From Pleomorphomonas sp. PLEO (GTDB taxonomy: Bacteria; Pseudomonadota; Alphaproteobacteria; Rhizobiales; Pleomorphomonadaceae), in assembly GCF_041320595.1 (NCBI RefSeq), contig NZ_CP166625.1, positions 124,001-188,000 on the forward strand: a DNA stretch of 64,000 bases, given 5' to 3'. The notes under the pieces are model-generated. The model saw only the letters and a program-made list of their open reading frames with translations, did no database searches and was not told where the DNA came from. The translations under genes and the position numbers were made by a program. Positions 44,446 to 53,585 of the stretch are shown in pieces. The first letter of the stretch is position 1, and the number at the start of each line of letters is the position of its first letter.

Positions 44446-44455
44446 GTTGCGCAAC
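44446..44455. promoter_or_regulatory. Palindrome next to the LacI start codon
   Basis: GTTGCGCAAC is a perfect 10-bp palindrome 7 bp upstream of the LacI ATG. It may be an operator half or chance in GC-rich DNA. Confidence 0.25.
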
Positions 44456-44547
44456 GCAAATTTCCGGTCCCCCCCGGCAGCGCCGCTCCTCCCAGTAGCT
44501 CACCCTACATCCTTTGGGTGAGAAACAGAACTGAGGCTTGCGTCTCG

Positions 44548-44582
44548 TTGCGCGTTTAGGTAAGCCTACTGTAACGTTACAG
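44548..44582. promoter_or_regulatory. LacI-type operator with overlapping promoter
   Basis: CTGTAACGTTACAG at 44569-44582 is a perfect 14-bp palindrome with a central CG. On the plus strand TTGCGC (44548-44553) and TGTAAC (44570-44575) are 16 bp apart, so the operator would cover the -10. The remaining sequence to 44885 is non-coding; a leader of about 300 nt would result. Confidence 0.6.
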
Positions 44583-44885
44583 GTGTGAACCCTGCGGGCG
44601 ACCGCGGAAGGCGCACCGATAGGTCACCGGCTGTTACTTCGCGGGAAGCTGAGGAGATTTTCGCGATATTCCAGTGACTTGTCGTTTCGGGTGGAGCGAG
44701 AGGAACCAGCAGTCACCACTGTTCCGTCATCGGCCGTTCGGTCGGATCGTTTGGGTAATTCCCTTTTCCTGACCGTCACTGTCCATGACCCTCTCGTAAG
44801 TTATGCAACCCAAGGCTGAGGCCGATCCGGGGAGCGTTTTGGTCGCGGCGGGGAGGTTCGCCGCTCAAGGAAAGGGAGGAACGAG

Positions 44886-46604
44886 ATGTCGTTTGGTATC
44901 AATCGTCGCACCTTTACGGTCTTGTCAGCTGCCGCCCTGATGGCGACGGTTGCCGGCTCGGCGCTCGCGCAGTCGGGCGAATATCCCCGCAATGAGACGC
45001 TCTACATGAGCGGCGCTCAGTGGGGCAACATCGTCGGCTTCAACCCCTATTTCGGCAACTTTGCCAACGGCCTGATCGGCCTCGTCAACGAGACGCTGTT
45101 CCGCTACGACCCGATCGCCGACAAGTATATCGACTGGCTGGCCGAGAAGGGCGAATGGACGAGCCCAACCGTCTACAAGCTGACCATCCGCTCCGGTATC
45201 AAGTGGAGTGACGGCGGCGATTTCACGGCCGATGACGTGAAGTGGAACATCGAACTCGGCAAGCTGCCGACCATCTGGTGGACCGACCTCTACAAGAGCA
45301 TCAAGAGCGTCGACGTGGCCGGCAATACGATCACCGTCACGTTCGATGGCACGCCCAACTACCAAGCTTGGTCGAATGCCATCTGGAACATCCCGATGAT
45401 GAAGCCTTCCCAGTGGAAGGATCACGCTAACGAAACCGAAATTACCTCATGGACGCCCGACGCACCGATCGGCACCGGACCCTATGTGTTCGACAAGGCC
45501 GGCTATGACCCGACCACCCGCGTCGTCTGGACCAAGACGCCGGATGGCTGGTGGGCCTCGAAGGCCGGCATCTCGCCTGATCCGAAGCCCAAGTACATCA
45601 TCGACATCGTCAACTCGTCGAACAACGTGGCGCTCGGGCTGCTGCTTTCCGGCAAGCAGGACCTCAACAACAACTTCCTGCCGGGCGTGGCGACGCTGAT
45701 CAGCGGCGGCTATGGCCTGCACACCTATTACGACAAGCCGCCCTACATGCTGCCGGCCGTCACGTCCTGGCTGTTGCCCAACACCAAGAAGGCGCCGCTC
45801 GACGACGCGGCTTTCCGCCGGGCGCTGGCCTTCTCCATCAACACCGACCAGATTGCCAAGGTCGACTACGGCAACGTCGTCCTGCCTGCCAGCCCGACCG
45901 GCCTCCTGCCGGTTTGGGACAAGTATATCGACAAGGAAGCGGTTAAGCAGCACGGCTTCAGCTACGACCCGAAGAAGGCGGCCGAAATCCTCGACAAGGC
46001 CGGATACAAGAAGGGTGCCGACGGCTTCTACCAGACGCCGAAGGGCGAGCCGATCGACCTCAAGATCGAGGTTCCCTCGGGCTGGTCGGACTGGATGCAG
46101 GCGGTGCAGATGATCTCGGCCGACGCCAAGGCGGTGGGCATCAAGATCACGCCGAAGTATCCAGACTTCAACACCTACCAGTCGCAGCGCAACACCGGCA
46201 ATTTCGATCTGATGATCGAAAATTCCCAGCCGCTTAGCGACACGCCCTATACCTACTACCGCTACCTCTACCAGCTGCCGATCCTGAGTTCGCAGACCAA
46301 TTACAATTTTGCGCGCTTCGAGGACAAGAAGGCTTGGGATCTTACCGTGGCGCTCGCCAAGACGCCGCGCACCGACATCGACAAGATGAAGGAAATCACG
46401 GCCAAGCTGCAGGTCACCTTCATGGATGAGCTGCCGATGATCCCGCTGTGGTACAACGGTGCTTGGGCGCAGATGAGCACCACGACCTGGAAGAACTGGC
46501 CGGCCGACGGCACCGATCGCCAGTTCATCCCGATCTCGTGGCGCGGCTGGCTTCAGATGACCGGCCTCGACACCATCACCCATCTCGAACCGGCCGGCCA
46601 ATAA
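44886..46604 (+). CDS. ABC transporter substrate-binding protein, family 5
   Basis: This 572-aa periplasmic binding protein belongs to the oligopeptide/nickel/cello-oligosaccharide family (SBP_bac_5). A signal peptide ends near residue 29 (GSALA before QSGEY). Family segments include YKLTIRSGIKWSDGGDFTAD near 97-116, SWTPDAPIGTGPYVF near 188-202 and FRRALAFSINTDQIAKVDYG near 310-329. AAGGAAAGGGAGG precedes the ATG. Family 5 proteins bind peptides, nickel chelates or cello-/other oligosaccharides. The LacI-type regulator next door favours a carbohydrate, which remains an inference. It is the first gene of a five-gene importer operon. Confidence 0.92.
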   Translation: MSFGINRRTFTVLSAAALMATVAGSALAQSGEYPRNETLYMSGAQWGNIVGFNPYFGNFANGLIGLVNETLFRYDPIADKYIDWLAEKGEWTSPTVYKLTIRSGIKWSDGGDFTADDVKWNIELGKLPTIWWTDLYKSIKSVDVAGNTITVTFDGTPNYQAWSNAIWNIPMMKPSQWKDHANETEITSWTPDAPIGTGPYVFDKAGYDPTTRVVWTKTPDGWWASKAGISPDPKPKYIIDIVNSSNNVALGLLLSGKQDLNNNFLPGVATLISGGYGLHTYYDKPPYMLPAVTSWLLPNTKKAPLDDAAFRRALAFSINTDQIAKVDYGNVVLPASPTGLLPVWDKYIDKEAVKQHGFSYDPKKAAEILDKAGYKKGADGFYQTPKGEPIDLKIEVPSGWSDWMQAVQMISADAKAVGIKITPKYPDFNTYQSQRNTGNFDLMIENSQPLSDTPYTYYRYLYQLPILSSQTNYNFARFEDKKAWDLTVALAKTPRTDIDKMKEITAKLQVTFMDELPMIPLWYNGAWAQMSTTTWKNWPADGTDRQFIPISWRGWLQMTGLDTITHLEPAGQ

Positions 46605-46752
46605 GTCGCCGCATCCGCATCCCGGTGGCTAGCTACCGGGATGCCCCTCCCGACTGAACAACCCACTTGCTCGCGCAGAACCCGGACGACGCCCGTCGCC
46701 GTTCGGGACCCGCCCGAGGTGGTCCGTTGTTCCCCATTCCGGAGCCCCGATC

Positions 46753-47745
46753 GTGCTGCGCTACCTCGCCCGGAAGTTATTCGTCTATCTCCTGACGTTC
46801 GTCGTCGCAGTGACCATCGACTGGGCTATTCCCCGCTTCATGCCGGGTAACCCGATCGACGCGCTGGTGTCGCGCATCGCGCTGATGCCGGACGCCAACG
46901 CGGCGCTGACCTCCTATTTCATGGCGGCCTTCAACCTCGACCAGCCGCTATGGCAGCAGTATCTCAACTTCTGGTCGGCGCTGTTTCACGGCGATCTCGG
47001 CCGCTCGATCATGCTGTTCCCGACACCGGTGACGACGCTGATCGGCCGCGCCGTGCCCTACACGCTCGGCCTCCTGCTGCCTTCGATCCTGCTCTCCTGG
47101 TATGTCGGCAATGTCGTCGGCGCGCTGGCGGCACGGCGCAAGCTGCTGGACAACACCGTGCTGCCGCTCGGCTACCTGCTCACCGCCACGCCCTATATGT
47201 GGCTCGGCATCCTGCTCGCCTGGGTGCTGGGCTCGACGCTCGGCTGGTTCCCTCTGGCGTTCGGCTACGATCAATCGCTGAGGGTCGAGTGGTCCTGGCA
47301 GTTTGCCGGCAGCCTGCTCTACCACTGGGTTCTGCCGTTTGCCTCGCTGTTCATGGTGGCCCTGGGCGGCTGGGCGATCGGCATGCGCAACATGATCATC
47401 TACGAGCTTGAAAGCGACTATGCCAACTATCTGATGGCGCTCGGCGCCCCGCATCGGTTGGTCCGCAAATATGCCTTCCGCAACGCCATGCTGCCGCAGA
47501 TCACCGGCCTCGCACTGCAACTCGGCGCCGTGATCGGCGGAGCGCTGGTCACCGAAATCGTCTTCTCCTATCCCGGCCTCGGCTGGCTGGTGCTGTCGGG
47601 CATCCAGAACCAGGACTATTTCGTGATCCAAGGCGTGTTCCTGTTCATCATCGTCGGCGTGCTGCTCGCCAATCTGATCGTCGACATCGTCTATGTCGTC
47701 GTCGACCCGCGCACGCGCGTCGGACTGCAAGGAGACGCGGCATGA
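46753..47745 (+). CDS. ABC transporter permease, DppB/OppB type
   Basis: This 330-aa permease has six or more helices. It starts with GTG at 46753 (VLRYLARKLFVYLLTFVVAV), with GGAG 8 bp upstream, and is 148 bp after the binding-protein gene. Family marks are the N-terminal RPGxP-equivalent PRFMPGNPIDALVSRI near residues 31-46, the EAA-type loop YANYLMALGAPHRLVRKYAF near 222-241 and SYPGLGWLVLSGIQNQDYFV near 277-296. It pairs with the next permease (stop and start overlap by 4 bp). Confidence 0.92.
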   Translation: MLRYLARKLFVYLLTFVVAVTIDWAIPRFMPGNPIDALVSRIALMPDANAALTSYFMAAFNLDQPLWQQYLNFWSALFHGDLGRSIMLFPTPVTTLIGRAVPYTLGLLLPSILLSWYVGNVVGALAARRKLLDNTVLPLGYLLTATPYMWLGILLAWVLGSTLGWFPLAFGYDQSLRVEWSWQFAGSLLYHWVLPFASLFMVALGGWAIGMRNMIIYELESDYANYLMALGAPHRLVRKYAFRNAMLPQITGLALQLGAVIGGALVTEIVFSYPGLGWLVLSGIQNQDYFVIQGVFLFIIVGVLLANLIVDIVYVVVDPRTRVGLQGDAA

Positions 47746-48632
47746 CCAGCACCACCGGTTCCGCCCCCGCCTCTCCCGCCGGCAATGCCGGCCGCAACGA
47801 GGTCCTCTACTTCGCGCTTCGCAATACCAAGCTGCTGATCGGCGCCTTCGTTTTCGCCGTTTTCCTGTTGGGCGCGATTTTCGGGCCGATGCTGGCGACC
47901 CACGAGCCGCTGACATTCGACGCGCCGCCGGGCATGCCGCCATCGGCCGACTACTGGTTCGGCACGACGTTATTCGGCCAGGACGTGTTCTCGCAGTTCG
48001 TCAATGGCCTGCGCTCCAGCTTCATCGTCGGCACGCTCGCCGGGTTCACGGCGGCCATCATCGGCATGTTCGTCGGCTTCTTCGCCGGTTATCGGGGCGG
48101 CCTCGTCGACGAGGTTCTGAACATGCTGACCAACGTCGTGCTGGTGATCCCCACTTTCGCGGTACTGCTGGTGGTGGCCGCCTATCTCAGCGTGCGTGGC
48201 CTCGGCACGGAAGCGATGTTCATCGGCCTCACCTCCTGGCCATGGGCGGCGCGCGCCATCCGCGCCCAGACCTTCTCGCTGACGTCGCGCGACTTCGTCG
48301 GCATGGCCCGGCTCAACGGCGAAAGCACCTTGCGAATCATTTTCGGCGAGATCGCGCCGAACATGAGTTCCTACCTGGTGATGACCTTCATCCTGCTGTT
48401 TGGCGGCGCCATCCTCACCGCCGCGACGCTGGACTTCATCGGACTCGGGCCGACCGATTCCATCTCGCTTGGCCTGATGATGAACTATTCGGTGATGAAC
48501 GCCGCGCTGCAGCTCGGCATGTGGTGGTGGTTCGTGCCGCCGGGCCTCGCCATCACCGCCGTCGTCGGCTCGCTCTACGTGATGAACGTCGGACTCGACG
48601 AGGTGTTCAATCCCAAGCTGAGGGCGCTCTGA
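47742..48632 (+). CDS. ABC transporter permease, DppC/OppC type
   Basis: This 296-aa partner permease has an N-terminal helix near residues 29-49 (LLIGAFVFAVFLLGAIFGPM), a periplasmic FGTTLFGQDVFSQFVNGLRS (the LGTD-x-x-GRD-like site) and an EAA-type loop RDFVGMARLNGESTLRIIFG near 184-203. LDFIGLGPTDSISLGLMMNY occupies the usual LGLG position. Its ATG overlaps the stop of the DppB-type gene by 4 bp and the ATPase gene follows after 1 bp, so the operon is tightly packed. Confidence 0.92.
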   Translation: MTSTTGSAPASPAGNAGRNEVLYFALRNTKLLIGAFVFAVFLLGAIFGPMLATHEPLTFDAPPGMPPSADYWFGTTLFGQDVFSQFVNGLRSSFIVGTLAGFTAAIIGMFVGFFAGYRGGLVDEVLNMLTNVVLVIPTFAVLLVVAAYLSVRGLGTEAMFIGLTSWPWAARAIRAQTFSLTSRDFVGMARLNGESTLRIIFGEIAPNMSSYLVMTFILLFGGAILTAATLDFIGLGPTDSISLGLMMNYSVMNAALQLGMWWWFVPPGLAITAVVGSLYVMNVGLDEVFNPKLRAL

Positions 48633-48633
48633 G

Positions 48634-49596
48634 ATGCTGGCGGTATCCGATCTCAAGATCCACTATCGAACGCTGGCCGGCAGCGTCAAAGCCCTCGACG
48701 GTGTGAGCTTCTCCGTTGCCGACGGTGAAATCATGGGCCTGGCCGGGGAGTCGGGCTGCGGCAAGTCGACGCTCGGCAAGGCGCTGATCCGTCTCGAAGA
48801 GCGCATGCAGTATGTCGGTGGGCAAGTAGCACTTGACGGTGAGACACTGCCGATCGCCGACGATCGGGCGATGAATCCCTATCGCTTCCGCAAGGTGTCT
48901 ATCGTTCCGCAATACGCCATGAGCGCGCTCAATCCGACGCGCCGCATCGGACGAATGATAGACGAGCTGCTTGCATCACGCGGCCTCAAGGGGGCAACGC
49001 TTCGCCCTGAACTTGAGCGGCGTCTCGCGGTCCTCGGACTCACACCCGACGTGCTCGGCATGTATCCGATCGAACTATCCGGCGGCATGAAGCAGCGCGT
49101 CGTCATGGTGCTGTCGACGCTGCTCGATCCGTCGCTGCTGATCGCCGACGAGGTAACCTCAGCGCTCGACGTCGCGTCGCAGAAGAAGGTGGCCGGCGCG
49201 CTGGTCGAGTTCCGCGACCGCGGCTACGTCAAGTCGATGATCGTCGTCACCCACGACCTCGCCATTCTCGCCCAGATCGCCGACAGCATTCTCATCATGT
49301 ACGCCGGCAAGCTGGCCGAGAAGGCACCAACGCGCACCATCGTCGAGGCTCCGGTGCACCCCTATACGCGCCTGTTGCTCGGCTCGCTGCCGGAGGTGGG
49401 CATACGTTTCGAGGAAAAGCGGCTACCGGGCATCAAGGGCCGGCCGCCCTCTCTCCTGTCGCCGCCGGTGGGCTGTCGCTTCCGCGATCGCTGCCCTTTG
49501 GCCTTCGGCAAGTGCGTCGAGGAGCCGCCCTTCATCGAGATCGCCCCCGGCCATCAGGTCGCTTGCTGGAAGGCGGACGCCCATGCTCAAGGTTGA
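48634..49596 (+). CDS. ABC transporter ATPase, DppD/OppD type
   Basis: This 320-aa ATPase has Walker [10 protein letters not shown] at residues 38-46, a Q-loop region [13 protein letters not shown], signature [12 protein letters not shown] near 146-157 and Walker [14 protein letters not shown]. The C-terminal oligopeptide-transporter extension ends with the cysteine cluster [14 protein letters not shown] near 286-300, which in relatives can hold an iron-sulfur cluster. It overlaps the next ATPase gene by 14 bp. It energises the importer together with that protein. Confidence 0.93.
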   Translation: MLAVSDLKIHYRTLAGSVKALDGVSFSVADGEIMGLAGESGCGKSTLGKALIRLEERMQYVGGQVALDGETLPIADDRAMNPYRFRKVSIVPQYAMSALNPTRRIGRMIDELLASRGLKGATLRPELERRLAVLGLTPDVLGMYPIELSGGMKQRVVMVLSTLLDPSLLIADEVTSALDVASQKKVAGALVEFRDRGYVKSMIVVTHDLAILAQIADSILIMYAGKLAEKAPTRTIVEAPVHPYTRLLLGSLPEVGIRFEEKRLPGIKGRPPSLLSPPVGCRFRDRCPLAFGKCVEEPPFIEIAPGHQVACWKADAHAQG

Positions 49597-50461
49597 GAAC
49601 GTATCCAAGGTGTTCCGCTCCGGCGCCTTCGGCGGCAAGAAGGCCAAGGTGATCCACGACCTCGACTTCGAGGTGAAGCCCGGCGAGGTGGTGTCGCTGA
49701 TCGGCGAGAGCGGTTCCGGCAAGACCACCGTTGGGCGGATGATCCTGCGCCTCACTTCGGTGAGCGAGGGCCGCATCACCTTCGATGGCGAAGATATCTC
49801 GGCGCTGAAAGGGGCCGGCCTGAAGTCCTATTATCGCCGCGTGCAGGGCGTGTTCCAGGATCCCTTCAGCTCGTTCAATCCCATCTTCAAGGTCGGCCGC
49901 GTCTTCCGTACCATCCGCCGAGAGTTTCTGTCCGACCTCGATGCGGCAAGCTGGGAGGAGCGGCTTACTGGCGCGCTCAATGCTGTCGGTCTCGAGCACG
50001 CCGCGCTCGACAAGTTTCCGCACCAGATGAGCGGTGGTCAGCTGCAGCGCATGCTGATCGCGCGGGCGCTCGTCCTCGACATCCGCCTGCTCATCGCCGA
50101 CGAGATCATCTCGATGCTCGATGCCTCGACGCGCATCGACGTGCTCAACCTCCTCGGCGACCTCAAGCGGAAGGGCCTGTCGATCATCTTCGTCACCCAC
50201 GATCTCGCCCTGGGCAATTACATCTCCGACCGGATCATTATCCTGCAGAAGGGAGCGATCGTCGAAATGGGGGTGACGGACCGGGTGTTCGGCGACCCGC
50301 AGCACCCCTATACCCGCTCTCTTCTTGATGCCGTTCCGCACCTGCACGAACGCTGGAGCGACGCGGAACTCAAGGACCTCGGCCTCGTCAAAGACACAGT
50401 GCGGTTCGGTGGCCGTCTGATCGAACATCAGCCGGAGCATTTCGTCCGCGTTTATTCCTGA
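49583..50461 (+). CDS. ABC transporter ATPase, DppF/OppF type
   Basis: This 292-aa ATPase has Walker A GESGSGKTT near 41-49, signature QMSGGQLQRMLIAR and Walker B LLIADEIISMLDA, where Ile replaces the usual Pro after DE. The C-terminus (YTRSLLDAVPHLHERWSDAE) lacks the cysteine cluster of the DppD-type partner. The gene starts within the end of the preceding ATPase gene and closes the importer part of the operon. A 75-bp gap separates it from the FAD oxidase gene. Confidence 0.93.
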   Translation: MLKVENVSKVFRSGAFGGKKAKVIHDLDFEVKPGEVVSLIGESGSGKTTVGRMILRLTSVSEGRITFDGEDISALKGAGLKSYYRRVQGVFQDPFSSFNPIFKVGRVFRTIRREFLSDLDAASWEERLTGALNAVGLEHAALDKFPHQMSGGQLQRMLIARALVLDIRLLIADEIISMLDASTRIDVLNLLGDLKRKGLSIIFVTHDLALGNYISDRIIILQKGAIVEMGVTDRVFGDPQHPYTRSLLDAVPHLHERWSDAELKDLGLVKDTVRFGGRLIEHQPEHFVRVYS

Positions 50462-50536
50462 TCGAGTTCCGATCCGCCTGTCGCTGTGGTCGGCGTACAT
50501 GTTATGCCGGCCCTCATCGAACGACGGGGCGGCAGA

Positions 50537-51922
50537 ATGAGCGAACAGGCATTTTCGGAACTGCGGGCAGCGCTCGGCTCGGCTGGCTTTCTTGCAGATG
50601 ACGACATCCCTGCCCGCAATCACGCCGATTCGTCGGTGCAGCCGCCGCGGAAGCCGCTCGCCGTACTGAGGCCCGCTTCGACGGAGGAAGTGTCGGCTGT
50701 GCTGGCCATCGCATCCCGTCACCGCCTCAGCGTCACGACCCAAGGCGGCCTCACCGGCCTTTGTGGCGGCGCGACACCGGCGCCCGGCACTCTGGCCCTA
50801 TCGCTTGAACGGATGGTCGGCATCGAGGAGATCGACGGTCGCGCCATGACGCTGACGGCGCGAGCCGGCACACCACTCGAAGCGATGCAGCGGGCCGCCG
50901 AGGCCGAAGGCTTGCTGTTTCCGATCGACTTTGGTGCGCGTGGCACGGCGACGGCCGGCGGCATCGTGTCGACCAATGCCGGTGGCAACCGGGTGCTGCG
51001 CTATGGAATGACGCGCGCCTCCGTGCTCGGCCTTGAGACGGTTCTGGCCGATGGCACGGTGATCGGCTCGCTCAACAAGATGCTGAAGAACAATGCCGGC
51101 CCCGATCTCAAGCAGTTGTTCGCCGGCTCGGAAGGCCTGTTCGGCGTGGTGACTCGGGTGGTCTTCGCGCTTCAGCCACTGCCTCGCTGGACCGGACTTG
51201 CGCTGGTCGCCGTTCGGGATTTCGAAGCGGCTGCCGATATCCTTTCCAGTGCTCGCGCCGATCTCGGCCCCATGCTTTCGGCCTTCGAGGTGATGTGGCC
51301 GGACTATTGGGCGATGGTGACCGACAACGTTCCCGTTCGCCGCGATCCTTTCGCCGACAAGCACGGCCTTTATCTGCTCATCGAAGGGCACGGTCGTGAC
51401 GCAGCACGCGACGGCCCGGCCTTCGAGGCCTTTCTTGAGAGTATCTTCGAAGCCGGCCTTGTCGAGGACGCCATGTTGGCGCAGTCGCTCGCCGACATGG
51501 AAGCCTTTTGGTCCATCCGCGATGCGTCGGCCGAGATCGAACCCGTGCTCGGCGAACACGAAAGTTTCGATGTCGGCCTGCCACCCGGCGAGGTCGGCCG
51601 CTTTGTCGAGGCCTGCCGATCGGCGCTCGCGCAGGCGCTGCCAACAAGCAGGGTCGTATTCTTCGGGCATGCCGCCGATGGCAACATTCACGTCATGGCG
51701 TCAGTGCCCGAGCCCGGGCCGGCCGGCCACCATGCCGTGGAAAGCGTGGTTTATGGCGTGACACGAACCTTCTCGGGATCAGTGTCCGCCGAACACGGCA
51801 TCGGCGCGCTCAAGCGCGACTGGCTGGGACACAGCCGTTCCACGGCCGAGATCGCGTTGATGGAGCGCCTCAAGGTAGCGCTCGACCCACTTGGCATCCT
51901 CAATCCCGGCAAGGTGATCTGA
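50537..51922 (+). CDS. FAD-binding oxidoreductase, GlcD/LldD2-like
   Basis: This 461-aa FAD-linked oxidase has the PCMH-type FAD-binding domain (PLAVLRPASTEEVSAVLAIA near residues 36-55, TTQGGLTGLCGGATPAPG near 65-82) and a C-terminal cap. The conserved GHAADGNIHV lies near 375-384 and SVSAEHGIGALKRDWL near 415-430. Relatives oxidise D-lactate, glycolate or D-2-hydroxyglutarate. It follows the importer genes by 75 bp on the same strand and may be co-transcribed. The start 50537 (MSEQAFSELRAAL) is preferred over 50486 by homology. The gene after it is convergent. Confidence 0.9.
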   Translation: MSEQAFSELRAALGSAGFLADDDIPARNHADSSVQPPRKPLAVLRPASTEEVSAVLAIASRHRLSVTTQGGLTGLCGGATPAPGTLALSLERMVGIEEIDGRAMTLTARAGTPLEAMQRAAEAEGLLFPIDFGARGTATAGGIVSTNAGGNRVLRYGMTRASVLGLETVLADGTVIGSLNKMLKNNAGPDLKQLFAGSEGLFGVVTRVVFALQPLPRWTGLALVAVRDFEAAADILSSARADLGPMLSAFEVMWPDYWAMVTDNVPVRRDPFADKHGLYLLIEGHGRDAARDGPAFEAFLESIFEAGLVEDAMLAQSLADMEAFWSIRDASAEIEPVLGEHESFDVGLPPGEVGRFVEACRSALAQALPTSRVVFFGHAADGNIHVMASVPEPGPAGHHAVESVVYGVTRTFSGSVSAEHGIGALKRDWLGHSRSTAEIALMERLKVALDPLGILNPGKVI

Positions 51923-51934
51923 CCAGCGCGGCGG

Positions 51935-52732
51935 TTAGTCCTTCGAGGACATGGCGCCCATCAGTTTTGGCAGATCACCGAAGCGGGTGATCAGGCCGAA
52001 CACCGCCGCCGTCACCGCCACGAACAGCACCGACACCGCCGCCATGGTCGGCGTGTAGCCGTAGCGCAACGCGTTGAACACCTTGATCGGCAGCGTCTCG
52101 CGCACGAAGCCGATGGTCATGTAGGCGACGATGTATTCGTTGAGCGACAGCACAAAGGCGAAGGCGTAACCGGAGACCACGTAGGGCAGGATCAGCGGCA
52201 GCACGACCGTGCGGAACACCGTTCGGTCATCGGCGCCCATGGTGGCAGCCGCCTCGGTCAGCGAGCGATCGATCGATGAGAAGCCGAGTGTCAGCGTGAC
52301 GAGTGGCAAGGTCACGAAGAAGATGGCGTGGGCAATCACCGCCGTCCACAGTTGACCGTAGAAGCCGGACGTTGCCCAGAAGGTCAGGAAGCCAAGCGCG
52401 GTGATCACCGGCGGCAGGGTGAAGGGCGCAACGCCGAGCAGTTGAAACACCTGGGCCCAGGGGGCGACACGCCGCCACAGGAACCAGGCGAGCGGCAGGG
52501 CGATGATCACGGCGAGCGCCGCCGAGGTGACGGCGAGCAGTACCGAGGCGATCAGCGCCCGCAACCACTCGGGATCGGTGAATATCTGGGCGAACCAGTG
52601 AAATGAGAAACCCTGCGGCGGGAAGGCAAGGTTCTGCTTCTCGTTGAAAGAAACGCCGGTGACCACGACGATGGGCGCGGCGAGGAATATGCCAACCAGC
52701 GCGAGATAGAGGCGGGACAGGAAACGCTCCAT
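51935..52732 (-). CDS. Spermidine/putrescine-type ABC permease (PotC-like)
   Basis: This 265-aa inner-membrane permease has six helices. The EAA loop is DRSLTEAAATMGADDRTVFR near residues 155-174 and LNEYIVAYMTIGFVRETLPI near 208-227 matches PotC/PotI relatives. It is the last gene of the minus-strand operon; the FAD oxidase gene converges on it 12 bp away. It partners with the PotB-type permease, with 1 bp between the genes. Confidence 0.92.
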   Translation of the reverse strand: MERFLSRLYLALVGIFLAAPIVVVTGVSFNEKQNLAFPPQGFSFHWFAQIFTDPEWLRALIASVLLAVTSAALAVIIALPLAWFLWRRVAPWAQVFQLLGVAPFTLPPVITALGFLTFWATSGFYGQLWTAVIAHAIFFVTLPLVTLTLGFSSIDRSLTEAAATMGADDRTVFRTVVLPLILPYVVSGYAFAFVLSLNEYIVAYMTIGFVRETLPIKVFNALRYGYTPTMAAVSVLFVAVTAAVFGLITRFGDLPKLMGAMSSKD

Positions 52733-52733
52733 C

Positions 52734-53585
52734 TCAAGCCTCCAGCTTCTTGCCGGCGAACATCGTCAGCGACACGAGCGCCAGCGATACCAGCACCAGG
52801 AAGACCGCCATGGCGGCCGCGAACGGCATGTTGGATTGGTAGAGCGCCTGATCGGTGATCAGCACCGACAGCGTCCAGTGGCTCGGCCGTCCCAAGATCT
52901 GCGGTAGGAGGTAGGAGCCGAGCGCGAAGATGAAGGCCATGATCAGCGTGGCGATCAGCGTCGTCCGGAGCGCTGGCAACACGACGGTAAAGAAGGCCTT
53001 GAGCGGCGAGGCGCCCAGCGTACGCGCCGCCTCGGTCAGCGTCGGGTCGAGCCGCACCATCGACGGATAGAGCACCAGCACGGCGTAAGGCATCGCCTGA
53101 TAGACCATGCCGGTGAGCACGGCGCCAAAGCCCGGCACCAATGCCTGGGGAGCCTGCATCAGGCCGAGCCAGACGAGAAGGTTGGTGATGCCGGCGGTGC
53201 GCGACAGAAGCGTCGACCAGGCAAAGCCGATGATCACTTCCGACAGCGACAGGATGGATAGAAGCGCCACCAGCCAGATCACCTGCGTCCGTCGCGGAGA
53301 ACGGGCGATCAGGTAGGTGAAGGGCACGGCGATGACGAGAGCCACCACCGCCACGGCGATGGCCAGATAGAGCGAGAAGAGGAGGACGTTGCCGAAGAAG
53401 GGCGTCAGGAAGCGGGCATAGTTGGCCAGCACGAAATCCGGCACATAGAAGCCGCCCTGCTGACGGCGGAAGAAGCTCACGGCGACCATGGTACCGAAGG
53501 GCACGATGAAGAAGACGATCAGCATCAGGCCAGGAAAGATCACCGGCAAATGCTGGACGAGGCCGCGGGCAGGTTCGCGTCTCAT
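52734..53585 (-). CDS. Spermidine/putrescine-type ABC permease (PotB-like)
   Basis: This 283-aa permease has six helices, a first periplasmic segment FVLANYARFLTPFFGNVLLF near 50-69 and the EAA loop DPTLTEAARTLGASPLKAFF near 180-199. It belongs to the PotB/PotH group of polyamine and related importers. Its start overlaps the stop of the ATPase gene by 4 bp (53582-53585), showing coupling. The substrate depends on the binding protein and is discussed there. Confidence 0.92.
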   Translation of the reverse strand: MRREPARGLVQHLPVIFPGLMLIVFFIVPFGTMVAVSFFRRQQGGFYVPDFVLANYARFLTPFFGNVLLFSLYLAIAVAVVALVIAVPFTYLIARSPRRTQVIWLVALLSILSLSEVIIGFAWSTLLSRTAGITNLLVWLGLMQAPQALVPGFGAVLTGMVYQAMPYAVLVLYPSMVRLDPTLTEAARTLGASPLKAFFTVVLPALRTTLIATLIMAFIFALGSYLLPQILGRPSHWTLSVLITDQALYQSNMPFAAAMAVFLVLVSLALVSLTMFAGKKLEA

